A stretch of DNA of 64,000 nt from contig JADJFA010000015.1 of NCBI GenBank assembly GCA_016708875.1, positions 1 to 64,000 of the forward strand, written 5' to 3'. Source of the stretch: Lewinellaceae bacterium (GTDB lineage Bacteria > Bacteroidota > Bacteroidia > Chitinophagales > Saprospiraceae). The notes below the pieces were generated by a model that saw nothing but the letters and a program-made list of their open reading frames with translations, was not told the origin of the DNA and did no database searches. Shown piece by piece: positions 39,348-49,858 of the stretch. A program made the position numbers and the translations under genes. Each line of letters begins with the position of its first letter. Position 1 is the first letter of the stretch.

Positions 39348-42300
39348 ATGAGACACATCCTTACGCTTTGTCTTTTTTGGTCAGTAACGACCACACTTTT
39401 TAGCCAAAATTTCCAGCCTCCCATCCAGCAAAACGATCCTCCCAAATCCTACCCGCCCAGCGTCTCGAAAGGCGAATTATTGGGAAGTATTCCCTCTTTG
39501 CGCGACTTGAAGCCACAGACTACGGTACCTGATCATGTGCCCAATAAACTCGCTCAAAAGCGCAACTACTTCTTTTCCAACAAGATAAACAACCCCAACT
39601 CGCTTCCTATAGACGGCGATCCACTCGCAAAAAACAGCGCAGACAACCGCGAGAGCGGACCAGAAATAATCCCCGGTTTCAATTTTGAAGGTTTAAGGGA
39701 CCCAGGTGGCATCACTCCACCTGATCCCACAGGTGATATTGGCAAGAATCACTACATGCAAATGACAAACGCCAATGGCGGGTCTTGGCTGCAAGTTTGG
39801 GACAAGCACACAGCGCAATCTGTTTATGGCCCGGTGCTCAGCAACACCATTTGGAATGCTGTGGGCACAGGAAGCATTGGCGACCCCATTGTGCAGTACG
39901 ACCATGATGCTGAACGTTGGCTTATCATGGAATTGCAGGGAATTTTTACCAACGAACTCCTGATCGCGATCTCTAACACCAGTGACCCTACTGGAGGCTG
40001 GAAAGCCTATCGTTTCCAAACCCAGGGTTTTGGCGATTACCCTAAATTGTATGTTTGGCACAATGCCTATTTTATTACGGTGAACGAGATTTCAAATGGC
40101 AACCATTGTTCTGGTTATGCATTGGAACGTGCGGCTATGCTCGCTGGCGAACCAACATTTGACCTGTACCGTTTTGAGATGCCGAATTATATGGCCATTG
40201 CTTATCAACCTGCTACGGGTGCTGACTGGGAAGGAGGACCCCCTCCGCCTGCCGGAAGCCCGGCCTATATTTTCCGGGTGTACGACGATGGCTGGGATGG
40301 TGGACAGGACCACTTGCAGATTTGGGAAGTAGATGTTGACTGGGACAATGCTGCCCAAAGCAGCATAACCGGTCCGGACAAGTTGTTTCCTACCCCTTTT
40401 GAAACAAAAGTATGTTTTGGAGGAGGGCTTTTTGACTGCATTGAACAACCAGATGCAGGGGCGCCCCGCATTACTGCTTTGGAAAACATCATTATGTACC
40501 GGGCGCCTTACCGCAATTTCGGGACTTACGAATCGGTGGTTTTCAACCACGTTTCGGACGTTTCTGGTCAGGTCGGTGAAGGCGGCGACGCAGCCGTGCG
40601 CTGGTACGAACTCCGCAAACAAGGCGGCGGCGATTGGCAAATATATCAGGAAGGCACTTATGCCCCGGATTTGGTTACCAACCGTTTCATGGGCACTATT
40701 TGTACCGATGAAGCGGGCAATATCGCCCTGGGGTATTCTGGCGCAAGCGAATTTCTTTATCCCGGTCTGTACCTCACCGGAAGACGCAACAGCGATCCAC
40801 TTGGCGATATGCCTGTGGAGGAATATACACTTGCAGCTGGCGAGCAAAGCCATTTTGGCGACAATCGCTGGGGTGATTACAGCAACATGAGTGTGGACCC
40901 GGAAGACGGGCGAACTTTTTGGTTTACAGGAGAATACCAGCCTGCTGGCGCGCCTTGGGGCACCCGCATTGGTTCCTTCAAAATGCAGGTAGATACCTAT
41001 GATATAAAACCGCTTAGTCTGCTAACACCGGTGTCATCTGCCCTTTTGGGGAATGGAGAAGCTGTAAAAGTCAAGATTTACAACGGTGGGCTGGTTCCAG
41101 TTACCGGGTTTACCACTTCGCTTTATTTTGAGGGAAATCTTGTGGCAACAGAGAATGTGCCCAATACCATTCAGCCAGGCGAATCTGTGGACCACTTATT
41201 TGCTGCAACGGTGGACATGCCGGTGGTTGGAAAAAACTATAATTTCCGCATTATCACAAATTGGCTTCAAGATCAATTTGTGCGCAATGACACCTTGGAT
41301 GCTGTAATTCAAAAACTGACCTCCAACGACGTAGCGGCTGTGGGCAAATACAATCTTCCAGGCTTGGTGTGTGGATCAGAAACTGATTTTGGTATTATCA
41401 TCCGCAATGCATCCGGGTTGCCGCTAAACAGCGCGAAAGTACACTGGCGCATCAATAATCAACCGTACAACATTTACGACTGGACAGGTAATCTGCCTGC
41501 CGGAGAAAGCGATACGATTGATCTTCATGCGACCAACATACTCAACGGCCTCAACAACCTTAGAATTCATACTTCGCTGCCAAACGGCGTTCAAGACGAA
41601 CGCACCTCCAATGATAGCCTGGCGCCCAGCAAATTCCTCGGAAACCTTGACGGCACTTACCTGATAGCGGAAGCAGAAACAACCTTTGGAGTGTTGGCTT
41701 GGGAACTGCGCAGTGAAACCAATGTGTTGCTGGCTGCGGGAGAAATGAGCGCGGGCCAGACTTTTACCCAAATTTGCAGCGACGACAACACTTGTTATCG
41801 CGTTATTCTGAAGTCCTCCACTTTTAGCTGGCAAGGACACTTTCGCTTGTACAGTATCTTTGGAGATATAATGGTGGAAGCATTCGATGCCATCAAAGAG
41901 GAGTCTCAGATTTTCAATATTTGCACCCCGCAGCGACAGCAGATTGATGTAGGCGCATTGGCCTTGGCTTCTCCCGCATCCGGGCCAAACCTGACAGTCG
42001 CTGAACCTATTAAAATCCGCTTTCGAAATTTCGGGCTTACAGATCAAGCCAACATAGAAGTAGCCTACAAGTTAAATGGAGGACCTTGGAAATCAGAGGT
42101 TTATCCTGGTGTAGTGGCTTCTGGCGCAACGATAGAACATACATTTAGCACCACGGAGGACCTCAGCACGCTGGGTGCTTCTTACAATTTTGAACTCAGC
42201 GCTACCATTCCTGGCGATGAGAAACTTGATAATGACACCCTACATACCACCGTCAGAAATCGGGCGCTTAGGGAATTGGAAATAACCAACGTCCACACAG

Positions 42301-43412
42301 TACAAGCTTGCAGCGATTCCAGTTTTGTCTTTGTTGGTGTTTCGGTACGAAACAATGGCATTGGCGATAACCATCAATTTGATATTCAAATCACTGTTAA
42401 CGGAGTGCCACAGCCCACTGTGCCACAAACGGTGACTATCGCGCCCGATGCTTCTCTTGAAATTCCACTTTTTATCCAAGGAGTTCAATTTGGGCAAAAC
42501 ACTGTAGCAGTTGACCTTACCAATGTGGACGGCCAGGGAGAAGACGAACAACCCGGAAACGACACGGGCAGCGTCACGTTCGAGCTTCACCCGGATGGGT
42601 ATGGCGTGCAAATGTTTTTTGCAACCAATGGATTCCCGGAGGAAAACCGTTGGGAACTGCGTGACGATCAGGGCAATTTGGTGAAATCTGGGGGCCCTTA
42701 TCCTGGGGCGTTCACATTTTACTCTGAGGAACTGTGCCTTGAACAAGAAAAGTGTTATGTTTTCCATCTTTTCGATTCTGGTGGCAATGGTATGGAGGGC
42801 GGAATTGTAGATCTTTTTTCCCCCATAGCAGGGACGCATTGGTCCTATGCAGGCGACGATTTTGGCAGTGAAATATCTGCACCTTTCTGTGCCGTGGCTC
42901 TTTGTGCTGATTTCTTTGTTGACGCAGCGGCTGTGAATCCTTCCAGCCAAGGCTCCTCAGACGGCCAGATCACGGCTCTGCCCAGTGACGGATTGCCACC
43001 TTACCAATTCAATTTGAATGGAGGTAACTACCAAGCCGATCCGGTATTTAGCAACTTGCCCAGTGGATTTTACGTCCTTGGTGCGCTTGATGCAAATGGC
43101 TGTTTCGTAGAAACATTTGTCTCATTGGGAACAGTTGCGATCAATGAACCTACTCAATTACGCAAACTGAAGGTGTCGCCCAATCCTACCAGCGGCATGG
43201 CGAGCATAGAATTACCGGCCATCGAAGGAGAACAGTCATTGATGTTCGAGGTGTTTGACCTTAAAGGGAAATTGGTACAAACAGCTCGTCTGGTTCGTTG
43301 GGACAATACCCTTCGCGGGATGGTCATTTTGGACAATGCGCCAGCAGGTACTTATTTCGTGAGAGTCAAAGATTTGGCGCGGCCATTGACGGCGCGGCTG
43401 GTGAAGAAATAG
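39348..43412 (+). CDS. Large secreted protein with CARDB-like repeats and T9SS type A sorting domain
   Basis: An intact 1,354-residue ORF. Signal peptide MRHILTLCLFWSVTTTLFSQ. The N-terminal half has GGITPPDPTGDIGKNHYMQM and DPIVQYDHDAERWLIMEL, as seen in large Bacteroidota secreted proteins with propeller-like structure. Then come repeated CARDB-like beta domains (AVKVKIYNGGLVPVTGFTTS; IKIRFRNFGLTDQANIEVAY). The end is KVSPNPTSGMASIELP with AGTYFVRVKDL, a T9SS type A signal. No catalytic motif was found. It faces away from the neighbouring T9SS gene, so the two are independently expressed. Confidence 0.85.
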   Translation: MRHILTLCLFWSVTTTLFSQNFQPPIQQNDPPKSYPPSVSKGELLGSIPSLRDLKPQTTVPDHVPNKLAQKRNYFFSNKINNPNSLPIDGDPLAKNSADNRESGPEIIPGFNFEGLRDPGGITPPDPTGDIGKNHYMQMTNANGGSWLQVWDKHTAQSVYGPVLSNTIWNAVGTGSIGDPIVQYDHDAERWLIMELQGIFTNELLIAISNTSDPTGGWKAYRFQTQGFGDYPKLYVWHNAYFITVNEISNGNHCSGYALERAAMLAGEPTFDLYRFEMPNYMAIAYQPATGADWEGGPPPPAGSPAYIFRVYDDGWDGGQDHLQIWEVDVDWDNAAQSSITGPDKLFPTPFETKVCFGGGLFDCIEQPDAGAPRITALENIIMYRAPYRNFGTYESVVFNHVSDVSGQVGEGGDAAVRWYELRKQGGGDWQIYQEGTYAPDLVTNRFMGTICTDEAGNIALGYSGASEFLYPGLYLTGRRNSDPLGDMPVEEYTLAAGEQSHFGDNRWGDYSNMSVDPEDGRTFWFTGEYQPAGAPWGTRIGSFKMQVDTYDIKPLSLLTPVSSALLGNGEAVKVKIYNGGLVPVTGFTTSLYFEGNLVATENVPNTIQPGESVDHLFAATVDMPVVGKNYNFRIITNWLQDQFVRNDTLDAVIQKLTSNDVAAVGKYNLPGLVCGSETDFGIIIRNASGLPLNSAKVHWRINNQPYNIYDWTGNLPAGESDTIDLHATNILNGLNNLRIHTSLPNGVQDERTSNDSLAPSKFLGNLDGTYLIAEAETTFGVLAWELRSETNVLLAAGEMSAGQTFTQICSDDNTCYRVILKSSTFSWQGHFRLYSIFGDIMVEAFDAIKEESQIFNICTPQRQQIDVGALALASPASGPNLTVAEPIKIRFRNFGLTDQANIEVAYKLNGGPWKSEVYPGVVASGATIEHTFSTTEDLSTLGASYNFELSATIPGDEKLDNDTLHTTVRNRALRELEITNVHTVQACSDSSFVFVGVSVRNNGIGDNHQFDIQITVNGVPQPTVPQTVTIAPDASLEIPLFIQGVQFGQNTVAVDLTNVDGQGEDEQPGNDTGSVTFELHPDGYGVQMFFATNGFPEENRWELRDDQGNLVKSGGPYPGAFTFYSEELCLEQEKCYVFHLFDSGGNGMEGGIVDLFSPIAGTHWSYAGDDFGSEISAPFCAVALCADFFVDAAAVNPSSQGSSDGQITALPSDGLPPYQFNLNGGNYQADPVFSNLPSGFYVLGALDANGCFVETFVSLGTVAINEPTQLRKLKVSPNPTSGMASIELPAIEGEQSLMFEVFDLKGKLVQTARLVRWDNTLRGMVILDNAPAGTYFVRVKDLARPLTARLVKK

Positions 43413-43438
43413 TTTATGGATTAGGGTGATGGAACACG

Positions 43439-43518
43439 GAACACGGATGACACGGATTAGACACGGATTTTAATTTATTTGATCTATAATCCGTGTCTAA
43501 TCCGTGTCATCCGTGTTC
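43439..43518. repeat. Perfect 31-bp inverted repeat (18-nt loop)
   Basis: Arms 43439-43469 and 43488-43518 are exact reverse complements, made of GACACGGAT-type words. It lies between the T9SS gene stop and the candidate small RNA. Confidence 0.9.
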
Positions 43519-43582
43519 CATCATGAATAATCTAGTCAACTTTAACACTTTTCAATCCGAAAATTCTTCTCTTCTATCAAAC

Positions 43583-43694
43583 TTGGCACGGTTTTCGGAA
43601 AAGGCATAATCAGAAAGGGCTAACATTTGATTGGTTAATTGTTTTCATGGTTATGTTGTGAGCCGCCTAGTCGAAAAGACTAGGCGGCTTTTTT
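43583..43694 (+). ncRNA. Candidate small RNA with sigma-54-like promoter and strong terminator
   Basis: TTGGCACG (43583) followed by GGAAAAGGC-type sequence resembles the -24 half of a sigma-54 promoter; the -12 half (TCGGA) is weak. About 50 nt further a strong terminator begins. The region between has no convincing open frame. A transcript of about 85-90 nt is inferred. It could instead be only the 3' end of the upstream mRNA. Confidence 0.35.
43662..43694 (+). terminator. Strong intrinsic terminator
   Basis: Perfect 11-bp stem GCCGCCTAGTC/GACTAGGCGGC with a 5-nt loop and six T's. Confidence 0.9.
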
Positions 43695-43750
43695 ATGGCC
43701 CGGCTATGGAACTGGTTTGTTGATGCTACTCGATATTTTCAAAAATCGTC

Positions 43751-43758
43751 TAAATTTG
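43751..43758 (+). promoter_or_regulatory. -7 box (TAAATTTG) for the lipoprotein-cyclase pair
   Basis: TAAATTTG, 34 bp upstream of the ATG at 43792, supports that start over the ATG at 43717. Confidence 0.5.
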
Positions 43759-43791
43759 TGGCCTCCTTATCATCCAACCAAATTCCCTATT

Positions 43792-44363
43792 ATGCAATTC
43801 AGGATCCTCAACCTATCAGGTCTTCTTTGTTTGTCAACCCTGCTATTATGCTGTAAAAAGGATGCAAATCCCGTTGAAGAAGGCCCTTTCTTCGATTTTT
43901 TCAATGAATCCTCGATCATCATTGATACAGTAGAAATGAATGTTGACTCTTGGGAGTACGGCTTTGCCTTTACCCCGCTTAAAAGTGGCAAAATCACAGA
44001 GTTTGGCATCAAAATGCCCGCAACAGGCGATTTCATCGTGGCGCTTTGGGACATTTCCGGAATAACGCCAATGAAGTTGCAGTCTTCAACGGTCAATTCT
44101 CCTGCCTTGCATCAAAACGGTTCCGCCGACATCCCTGATGTTTCACTGGCAGAAGGGAGGCATTATGGCATCACCGTACTTTCCAATGCTTTTTACAGAA
44201 TCAGCAAGCCCGGGAATGCGCCATTTGAATTCCCAAAACCGTTGGCAACATCCGTATAGAATCGTTCAACGAGGCCATCAACAATACCAGCCTCGCCGCT
44301 TTCCCGGCCACCACCAACGACACCCGCGTGACCCCCTGCGTAAACGTTATTTTTATTGCTGAC
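43792..44363 (+). CDS. Lipoprotein with DUF4082-like domain, one frameshift
   Basis: About 190 residues. Lipobox: LSTLLLCCKKD, with the acylated cysteine at residue 20 or 21. The body matches a DUF4082-type beta sandwich (KITEFGIKMPATGDFIVALWD; LAEGRHYGITVLSNAFYRI). The first frame ends early at 44259; in the next frame the sequence continues RIESFNEAINNTSLAAFPAT and stops at 44363. A break near 44235 is therefore inferred. It ends 6 bp before the cyclase gene, so the two form an operon; a sensory or surface role feeding the cyclase is a guess. Confidence 0.7.
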
Positions 44364-44369
44364 TAGCGT

Positions 44370-46530
44370 ATGTTGCATCGTTGTGGTCTCCTTTTATTGG
44401 TCATCCTCGCATCATGGAAAGTCCAGGCACAGCAACGTCAACTGGATTCCTTGGTGCATCTGGAAAAAACATACGATCGGGAAGACTCCGTCCGGGTAAA
44501 ACTGCTCACCGACCTGGCGCGTCGCTATAATGCTGTAAGCCCCTCTACTGGATTCAAGTACGCGCAAAAAGGCGTCCAACTTGGAGAAAAACTGCCGGAT
44601 AAAAAATTTCTCGCCACTGCCCTCAGTGTAATGGGCGCCAATAGACTGATACAGGCCGATTATCCAGCAGCCCTCGAAAATTACCAGAAAGCGCTCCAGA
44701 TTAATGAGCGTTTGGGCAATTTGCAGGGCATTGGCAACAATTACAACAACATCGGACTGGTCGACTTTTCCATATTTGATTACCCGCGAGCATTGGAATA
44801 TTACCATAAAACGCTCAGTATCAACGAGCGCACGGGCAACAAAACCAGTATAGCCAACAGCCTTGGCAATATTGGAAACATCCACAACGAGCTCCACGAC
44901 TATCCTAAAGCCATCGAGTATTATGAAAAGGCGCTGACTATTAGCGAAGGCACCGGCAACCTGCAAAACGTGGCTGGCAACCTTGTCAACATCGGGAATG
45001 TGTACACCCAGCTGCAGGACTATAAAAAAGCCCTGGAGTACAAGCAACGCGCCCTGAAGATCAGTGAACAATTAGGCAATAGGGCTATGATCGCCAACAA
45101 CCTGGGAAACATCGGAAATGTGTATATCAAGTTAGCCGATTATCCCGCCGCCATCCAATACCACGAACGCGCATTGGCGATCTTCGAAAAAATCAATGAC
45201 AAAAAAGGCGCAGCCTCCAATTACGCTGCTATTGGGAATGTCTATTTTCTTCAAAAAAACTACGAGAAGGCCCTGACACATGAAACAAAGGCTCTTGAAC
45301 TGGCAAATGGAACAGGCTCGCTCAGTACTGCAACGGAGGCACTGCTCAACCTTTCCCAAATTTATCAGGCTACGGAGAAATTTGACAGTGCCTATCTCGT
45401 CTATCAGGGGTATGTCGTGCTCCGGGACAGCATTAACAACGTGGAGAAACAAAAGGAGGTGACCAAGAAAAGCCTACAGTTCGAGTTTAACAAAAAGGAA
45501 GATTCCCTGCGCCAGCACCAGATCATTACGGACACAAAACTTGAACAACAAATACTCATTGCAAGCAAACAACAACAGGAACTGGAATACAAGCAAATCG
45601 CGATCAATCTGGCCAACAAAGACAAGGAACTGCAACGCCTGGCCTACCTGAAATCCCAGGCTGACCTACAATTTGAACAAAGCCTCACCCGGGAAAAGGA
45701 GGAACAACTGCATTTGGCGGAAAACGAGAAAACGCTGCAAGCCACGCAGGTGAACCTGCAAAAATCCCAGATTGAACTCCAAGACAAAGAACTTCAAACC
45801 CAAAAAACGCAGCGACTCTTTTTCCTTGCAGGTATCATCTTGTTGTCGTTGTTGTCCTTTTTCATTTTCCGCAACTTCCTAAATCAGCAAAAGTCGAACC
45901 GGATCATCCAGTCCGAAAAACAGAAATCGGACAAATTGCTGCTCAATATTCTCCCAGCTGAAGTGGCCTCGGAGCTCAAGGAAAACGGTCGCGCCATGGC
46001 CCGGCAGTTCGACGAAGTAACCGTCCTTTTACTGATTTTGTTGATTTTACACGGATTTCAGAAAAACTCTCCGCGCAGGATTTGGTCAGCGAACTACACC
46101 TGAATTTCAAGGCATTCGACGAGATCATCGAACGGCATGGCCTGGAGAAAATAAAGACAATCGGAGATGCCTACATGGCCGTATCAGGCCTGCCCGTGCC
46201 TAATCCTCAACACGCACTTATGGCCGCGCGGGCGGCGCAGGAAATCCAGGCTTTTGTCCGGCAGCGAAAAAAAGGCATGACCCATCCATTCGAAATCCGC
46301 ATCGGGATGCACAGCGGCCCGGTGGTGGCCGGCATCGTAGGGGTAAAAAATTCGCCTACGATATCTGGGGCGACACCGTGAACACCGCCGCGCGTATGGA
46401 AAGTACCAGCGAGCCGGGGAAGATCAATTTGAGCGGCGCCACGTATGCCCTTTTGAAGGATACGCTCGACTGCGATTACCGGGGGAAAATCACGGCGAAG
46501 AACAAAGGGGAGATTGATATGTATTTTTGA
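44370..46530 (+). CDS. TPR-coiled-coil transmembrane class III adenylate/guanylate cyclase, two frameshifts
   Basis: About 715 residues. Signal peptide, then about eight TPRs (repeats like YPAALENYQKALQINERLGN and GNIGNVYIKLADYPAAIQYH). A long coiled coil follows (KLEQQILIASKQQQELEYK), then a membrane helix (FLAGIILLSLLSFFIF). The catalytic domain opens with DEVTVL; after a break near 46030 it continues FTDFVDFTRISEKLS, with the first metal-binding Asp in FTDF. Then KTIGDAYMAVSG and IRIGMHSGPVVAG (about 46290-46340) contain second-Asp and nucleotide-binding features. A second break near 46355 leads to YDIWGDTVNTAARMES. All key residues are present, so the protein is probably active and the breaks are artefacts. 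Confidence 0.85.
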
Positions 46531-46540
46531 AGGGATAGTA

Positions 46541-46751
46541 CCCCGGAACGAGGTTCCGGGGGGGCAGGGCAGACGCATGAAAATCAGGCGGCTTTTTGAT
46601 TGACGATTGACGAATACATGAATGATGATTGTTGAGGTAGAGGTTTGATTTTCGATTGCCGATGTTCCGCCCAATCATCCATCATAATTTCAAAAATCGC
46701 CCATCACTTCAACAATCATCATTCATGTATTCGTCAATCGTCAATCAAAAA
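46541..46751. repeat. GC hairpin plus perfect 43-bp inverted repeat in the gap after the cyclase
   Basis: 46541-46561 is a short hairpin CCCCGGAAC/GTTCCGGGG. Then arms 46593-46635 and 46709-46751 are exact reverse complements over 43 bp, with 73 nt between. The 46531-46877 gap contains no gene. Purpose unknown; possibly a terminator plus a mobile palindrome. Confidence 0.9.
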
Positions 46752-46844
46752 AAATCTGCAATTCTTAAATATCACTTCTTAAAATTCATGCGTCCGCCAT
46801 GGGGTGGGTCTTATTCGGTCTCCATGTACTTACAATGCTTTTTC

Positions 46845-46852
46845 TACATTTG
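46845..46852 (+). promoter_or_regulatory. -7 box (TACATTTG) for the TIR-FGE gene
   Basis: TACATTTG, 25 bp upstream of the ATG at 46878, supports that start and independent expression. Confidence 0.5.
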
Positions 46853-46877
46853 CCCTTGCTGACAAAGCGAAAACACC

Positions 46878-48530
46878 ATGCCGAAGCCACTCAAAACATT
46901 CATCATTTATGCCCGCGAGGATGCAGTGTTCAAAAACGAATTGCTGCGCCAACTCGCCCCCTTCGCCCAAAATGGCCTCCTTGAAAAATGGGATGACTCG
47001 CATATCCTCCCCGGCGAAGAGTGGGAAAAGAGCATTGAAAAAGCATTGGAAGCCAGTCATATTGTGCTGATGCTCGTGAGCGCTGACTCGCTTTTCTCCG
47101 ATTTTATCCAGCGCAAGGAACTCAAAAAGCACTTGAACAAAAGCGAGAGGGCGTTACCCGCGTCATCCCCATTTTGGTACGTGATTGCTCTACGATATGG
47201 CCGAGGGCATAGGAGATTTGCAGATGTTGCCACTTCACCCGGTGAGTCGCTCCTTGACACCTGTGGACGACCTTGCCATTTGGGGCAGCCGGGCTTCTGC
47301 ATGGGCGGCTGCATTGCGCCAACTTCGTGAAGTGGTGAATGATGTGCATGCACGGATTGAGGCCGAAGAAAAAATCCAGCGTGAGCAAGATGAAAAATTG
47401 GCTGCTTTAGCTGCCGAAGCCCAACGGGAGAGGGAGGCTGCTGAAACCAAAGGCAGAAGGCTGCCAAAGTTTTGGCGGCAAAAGAGGCTAAATCCAGCGT
47501 GAAAAAGAGGCTAAAGCCATTGCCGAGCGTAAACCATCAAAGACGAGGCTACCTGGAAGGCAACCATCAAATTAAATACCCTTGAAGCCTACGAGAACTA
47601 CTTAGACGAAGGCCATACCCTCCACCAAGACGAGGCACACCAACGCATTCACGACCTCATTGAAACCGAGACAGGCGTAAGGCCGAACAGAAAATAAAAG
47701 ATAAAGCAGCTCATAAAATCGAAGCAAATAAACGTTCACGTTTTTCCATACAGTCCCAACAGGCGAATGAGAATCAGGATCATAAGCACAGACTAGTCCC
47801 CCAAAAATTGAAGTGAAGTAAAAAATCAGAAATTTCTCAGCTTGGAGATAAAAAACATTGATCCTTTTATAGTCGTTTAGTATCAATTAAGGGTGGGACA
47901 TTTAAAATGGGCAGTATTAAACGTGAAGATGAAAAGCCCATTCATAATGTTAGGGTTCACGATTTCCAGATTAATAAGTATCTAATAACCCAGTACGATT
48001 GGAAAAAAATCATGGGCACCAATCCTTCACATTTTAAAGGTGATGACCTGCCTGTAGAGAGCGTGACCTGGGATGAAATTCAGGATTTTTTAAAAAAATT
48101 AAACGATATTATCCCTTTATCGCAAAAACCCTATCGGTTGCCTACTGAAGCTGAGTGGGAGTATGCAGCACGAGGAGGAAGAAGTACAAAAGCCTATGAA
48201 TTTGCAGGAAGCAATAATTTAGGGGAAGTAGGTTGGTATGCTGAAAATGCAGCTGGAAGAACCAAAACTGTTGGAAAAAAGAGGCAAATGAATTTGGAAT
48301 ATTCGATATGAGTGGTAACGTGTGGGAATGGTGTCAAGATATCTGGCATGAAAATTACAAAGGTGCTCCAGATAATAGTATAAGCTGGGACCAATCTGGC
48401 TTTGATGGACTACGGGTAGTTAGAGGGGGCTTGGAATTTCAACCCACTAGGCTGTAGAAATGTATCTCGGAATAGAGGTTATGCTGATACTGTTACCAAA
48501 TTGTTGGCTTCCGCTTGCCCGCTAACCTTT
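46878..48530 (+). CDS. TIR-coiled-coil-formylglycine-generating enzyme (FGE) fusion, multiple frameshifts
   Basis: An N-terminal TIR domain (TFIIYAREDAVFKNELLRQL; DDSHILPGEEWEKSIEKAL; HIVLMLVSADSLFSDFI) continues after a break near 47140 as VTRVIPILVRDC. Then comes a charged coiled coil (EAEEKIQREQDEKLAALAAE), a short helical repeat (NTLEAYENYLDEGHTLHQDE) and an FGE-sulfatase domain: IKGGTFKMGSIKRED, VRVHDFQINKYLITQ, LPTEAEWEYAARGG, FDMSGNVWEWCQD and RVVRGG. At least five frame changes are needed, near 47140, 47480, 47690, 47890 and 48295. Bacterial conflict proteins often fuse TIR to effector or sensor domains. The single-gene reading and the end coordinate are inferences. Confidence 0.6.
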
Positions 48531-48592
48531 TTTGCCTCGATAATTCCGCCTCGCTTGTTGACAAAACCAAGCGATCAAGTCAAGCCAGGAAA

Positions 48593-48622
48593 AACCCTCG
48601 TAGGTTTTCAAAACCTCGAGGT
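48593..48622. repeat. Degenerate palindrome after the TIR-FGE gene
   Basis: ACCCTCGTAGGTTTT faces AAAACCTCGAGGTGT with a missing base, at the convergent end with murB. Confidence 0.6.
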
Positions 48623-48645
48623 GTCAACTCGAAGCCTACCAGATT

Positions 48646-49665
48646 TCAACTCGAACCCGGCCAAATATTCACCTCCGCCTCCAATCTCACCCCAAACGTC
48701 CTCTCCACTGATTCAATAATCGCCTCAGCCAGATTCTTCACCTCTTTACCCGTGGCACCCCCATAATTCACCAGCACCAGCGCCTGCCGCTCGTAGCAGC
48801 CCGTATTCCCTACGCGCTTGCCTTTCCAGCCGCATTGTTCTATGAGCCAGCCTGCGGGGATTTTCACCCGTCCATCGGGCAGGGGAAAATGCGGCGCTTG
48901 CGGGTGCGTGGCAAGGATACGCTCCAACACAGAACGATCAGTTTCGGGATTTTTGAAGAACGAACCGCAGTTGCCAATTTTGGCCGGGTCGGGGAGTTTG
49001 GATGTTCTGATTTGCACCACAGCGCGACTGATGTCGGCGATGCTTGGGTTGCTTATCCCGTTGGATTCCAATGTTTTAGAAATGTCACCGTAAGAGGTGT
49101 TCAGCTTGTGCGGACTTTTGGTCAAGGAAAACACGACTGAAGTAATGCACCATTTTCCCTTTTCTTCACGCTTGAAAATACTGTCGCGGTAGCCGAATTG
49201 GCAATCGGAATGGCTGAAGGTTTTGAGTTTTCCACTGGTTAAATTAAGGGCTTTGAGGCGCACAAAACATCCTTCAATTCAACGCCATAAGCACCAATAT
49301 TTTGATAGGCGACGCTCCAACGGTACCAGGTATCAGGCTCATATTTTCCACGCCGCCGTAACCTTGTTCCACCGCCCAGAGCACAAATTCGTGCCAACCA
49401 CGCCGCCGCCGACCTCCACCCAGACCTTGTTTTTGAATTCACGGATGACTTTGATACCCTGCAGATTGTTTTTCAACACCAGTCCCTGCACATCTTGGGT
49501 GATAAGCACATTGCTGCCCCCACCAAGCAGGAGGACGGGCTGGATACCTGTTGTCAGCGCCTCCCGCAAATCGTCCACACTGGAAAATTCGGCGAAATGC
49601 TGGGCCTTTACATCGAGGCCGAAGGTGTTGTAGGGGAGGAGGGGGAAGTTGTGGAGGATTTTCAT
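48646..49665 (-). CDS. murB: UDP-N-acetylenolpyruvoylglucosamine reductase (MurB), frameshifted
   Basis: About 340 residues of type I MurB from the ATG at 49665. Features: LPYNTFGLDVKAQHFAE, VLLLGGGSNVLI (FAD-binding), GLVLKNNLQGI, and later IQNIGAYGVELKDV; then the DCQFGYRDSIF motif and IGNCGSFFKNPE with the catalytic Ser, and the end GWKGKRVG plus LEAEVNIWP with the catalytic Glu. Between them, near 49400, 49330 and 49265, the reading changes frame. MurB is essential for peptidoglycan synthesis, so three inactivating breaks in a gene with all catalytic motifs are most likely sequencing errors. Confidence 0.85.
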
Positions 49666-49716
49666 TTTTGTCTTTTCAGGGCTTCCCAATCGGCTGAGGT
49701 GGTTTGATATGTTTTC

Positions 49717-49803
49717 TTTTTGCCACTAATTGCACTAATTTTCACCAACCAGTAGAAGAAACCAAGGGATATTCGTGAAAATTAGTGCAATTAGTGGCAA
49801 AAA
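49717..49803. repeat. Perfect 29-bp inverted repeat (29-nt loop)
   Basis: Arms 49717-49745 and 49775-49803 are exact complements, made of GCACTAAT-type words. It sits upstream of murB and at the 3' end of the next gene. Confidence 0.9.
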
Positions 49804-49858
49804 CAATATGTGGCTAGGTGGTTACAATTTAAGTACAAAAATAGGGCATTGTAACGAA

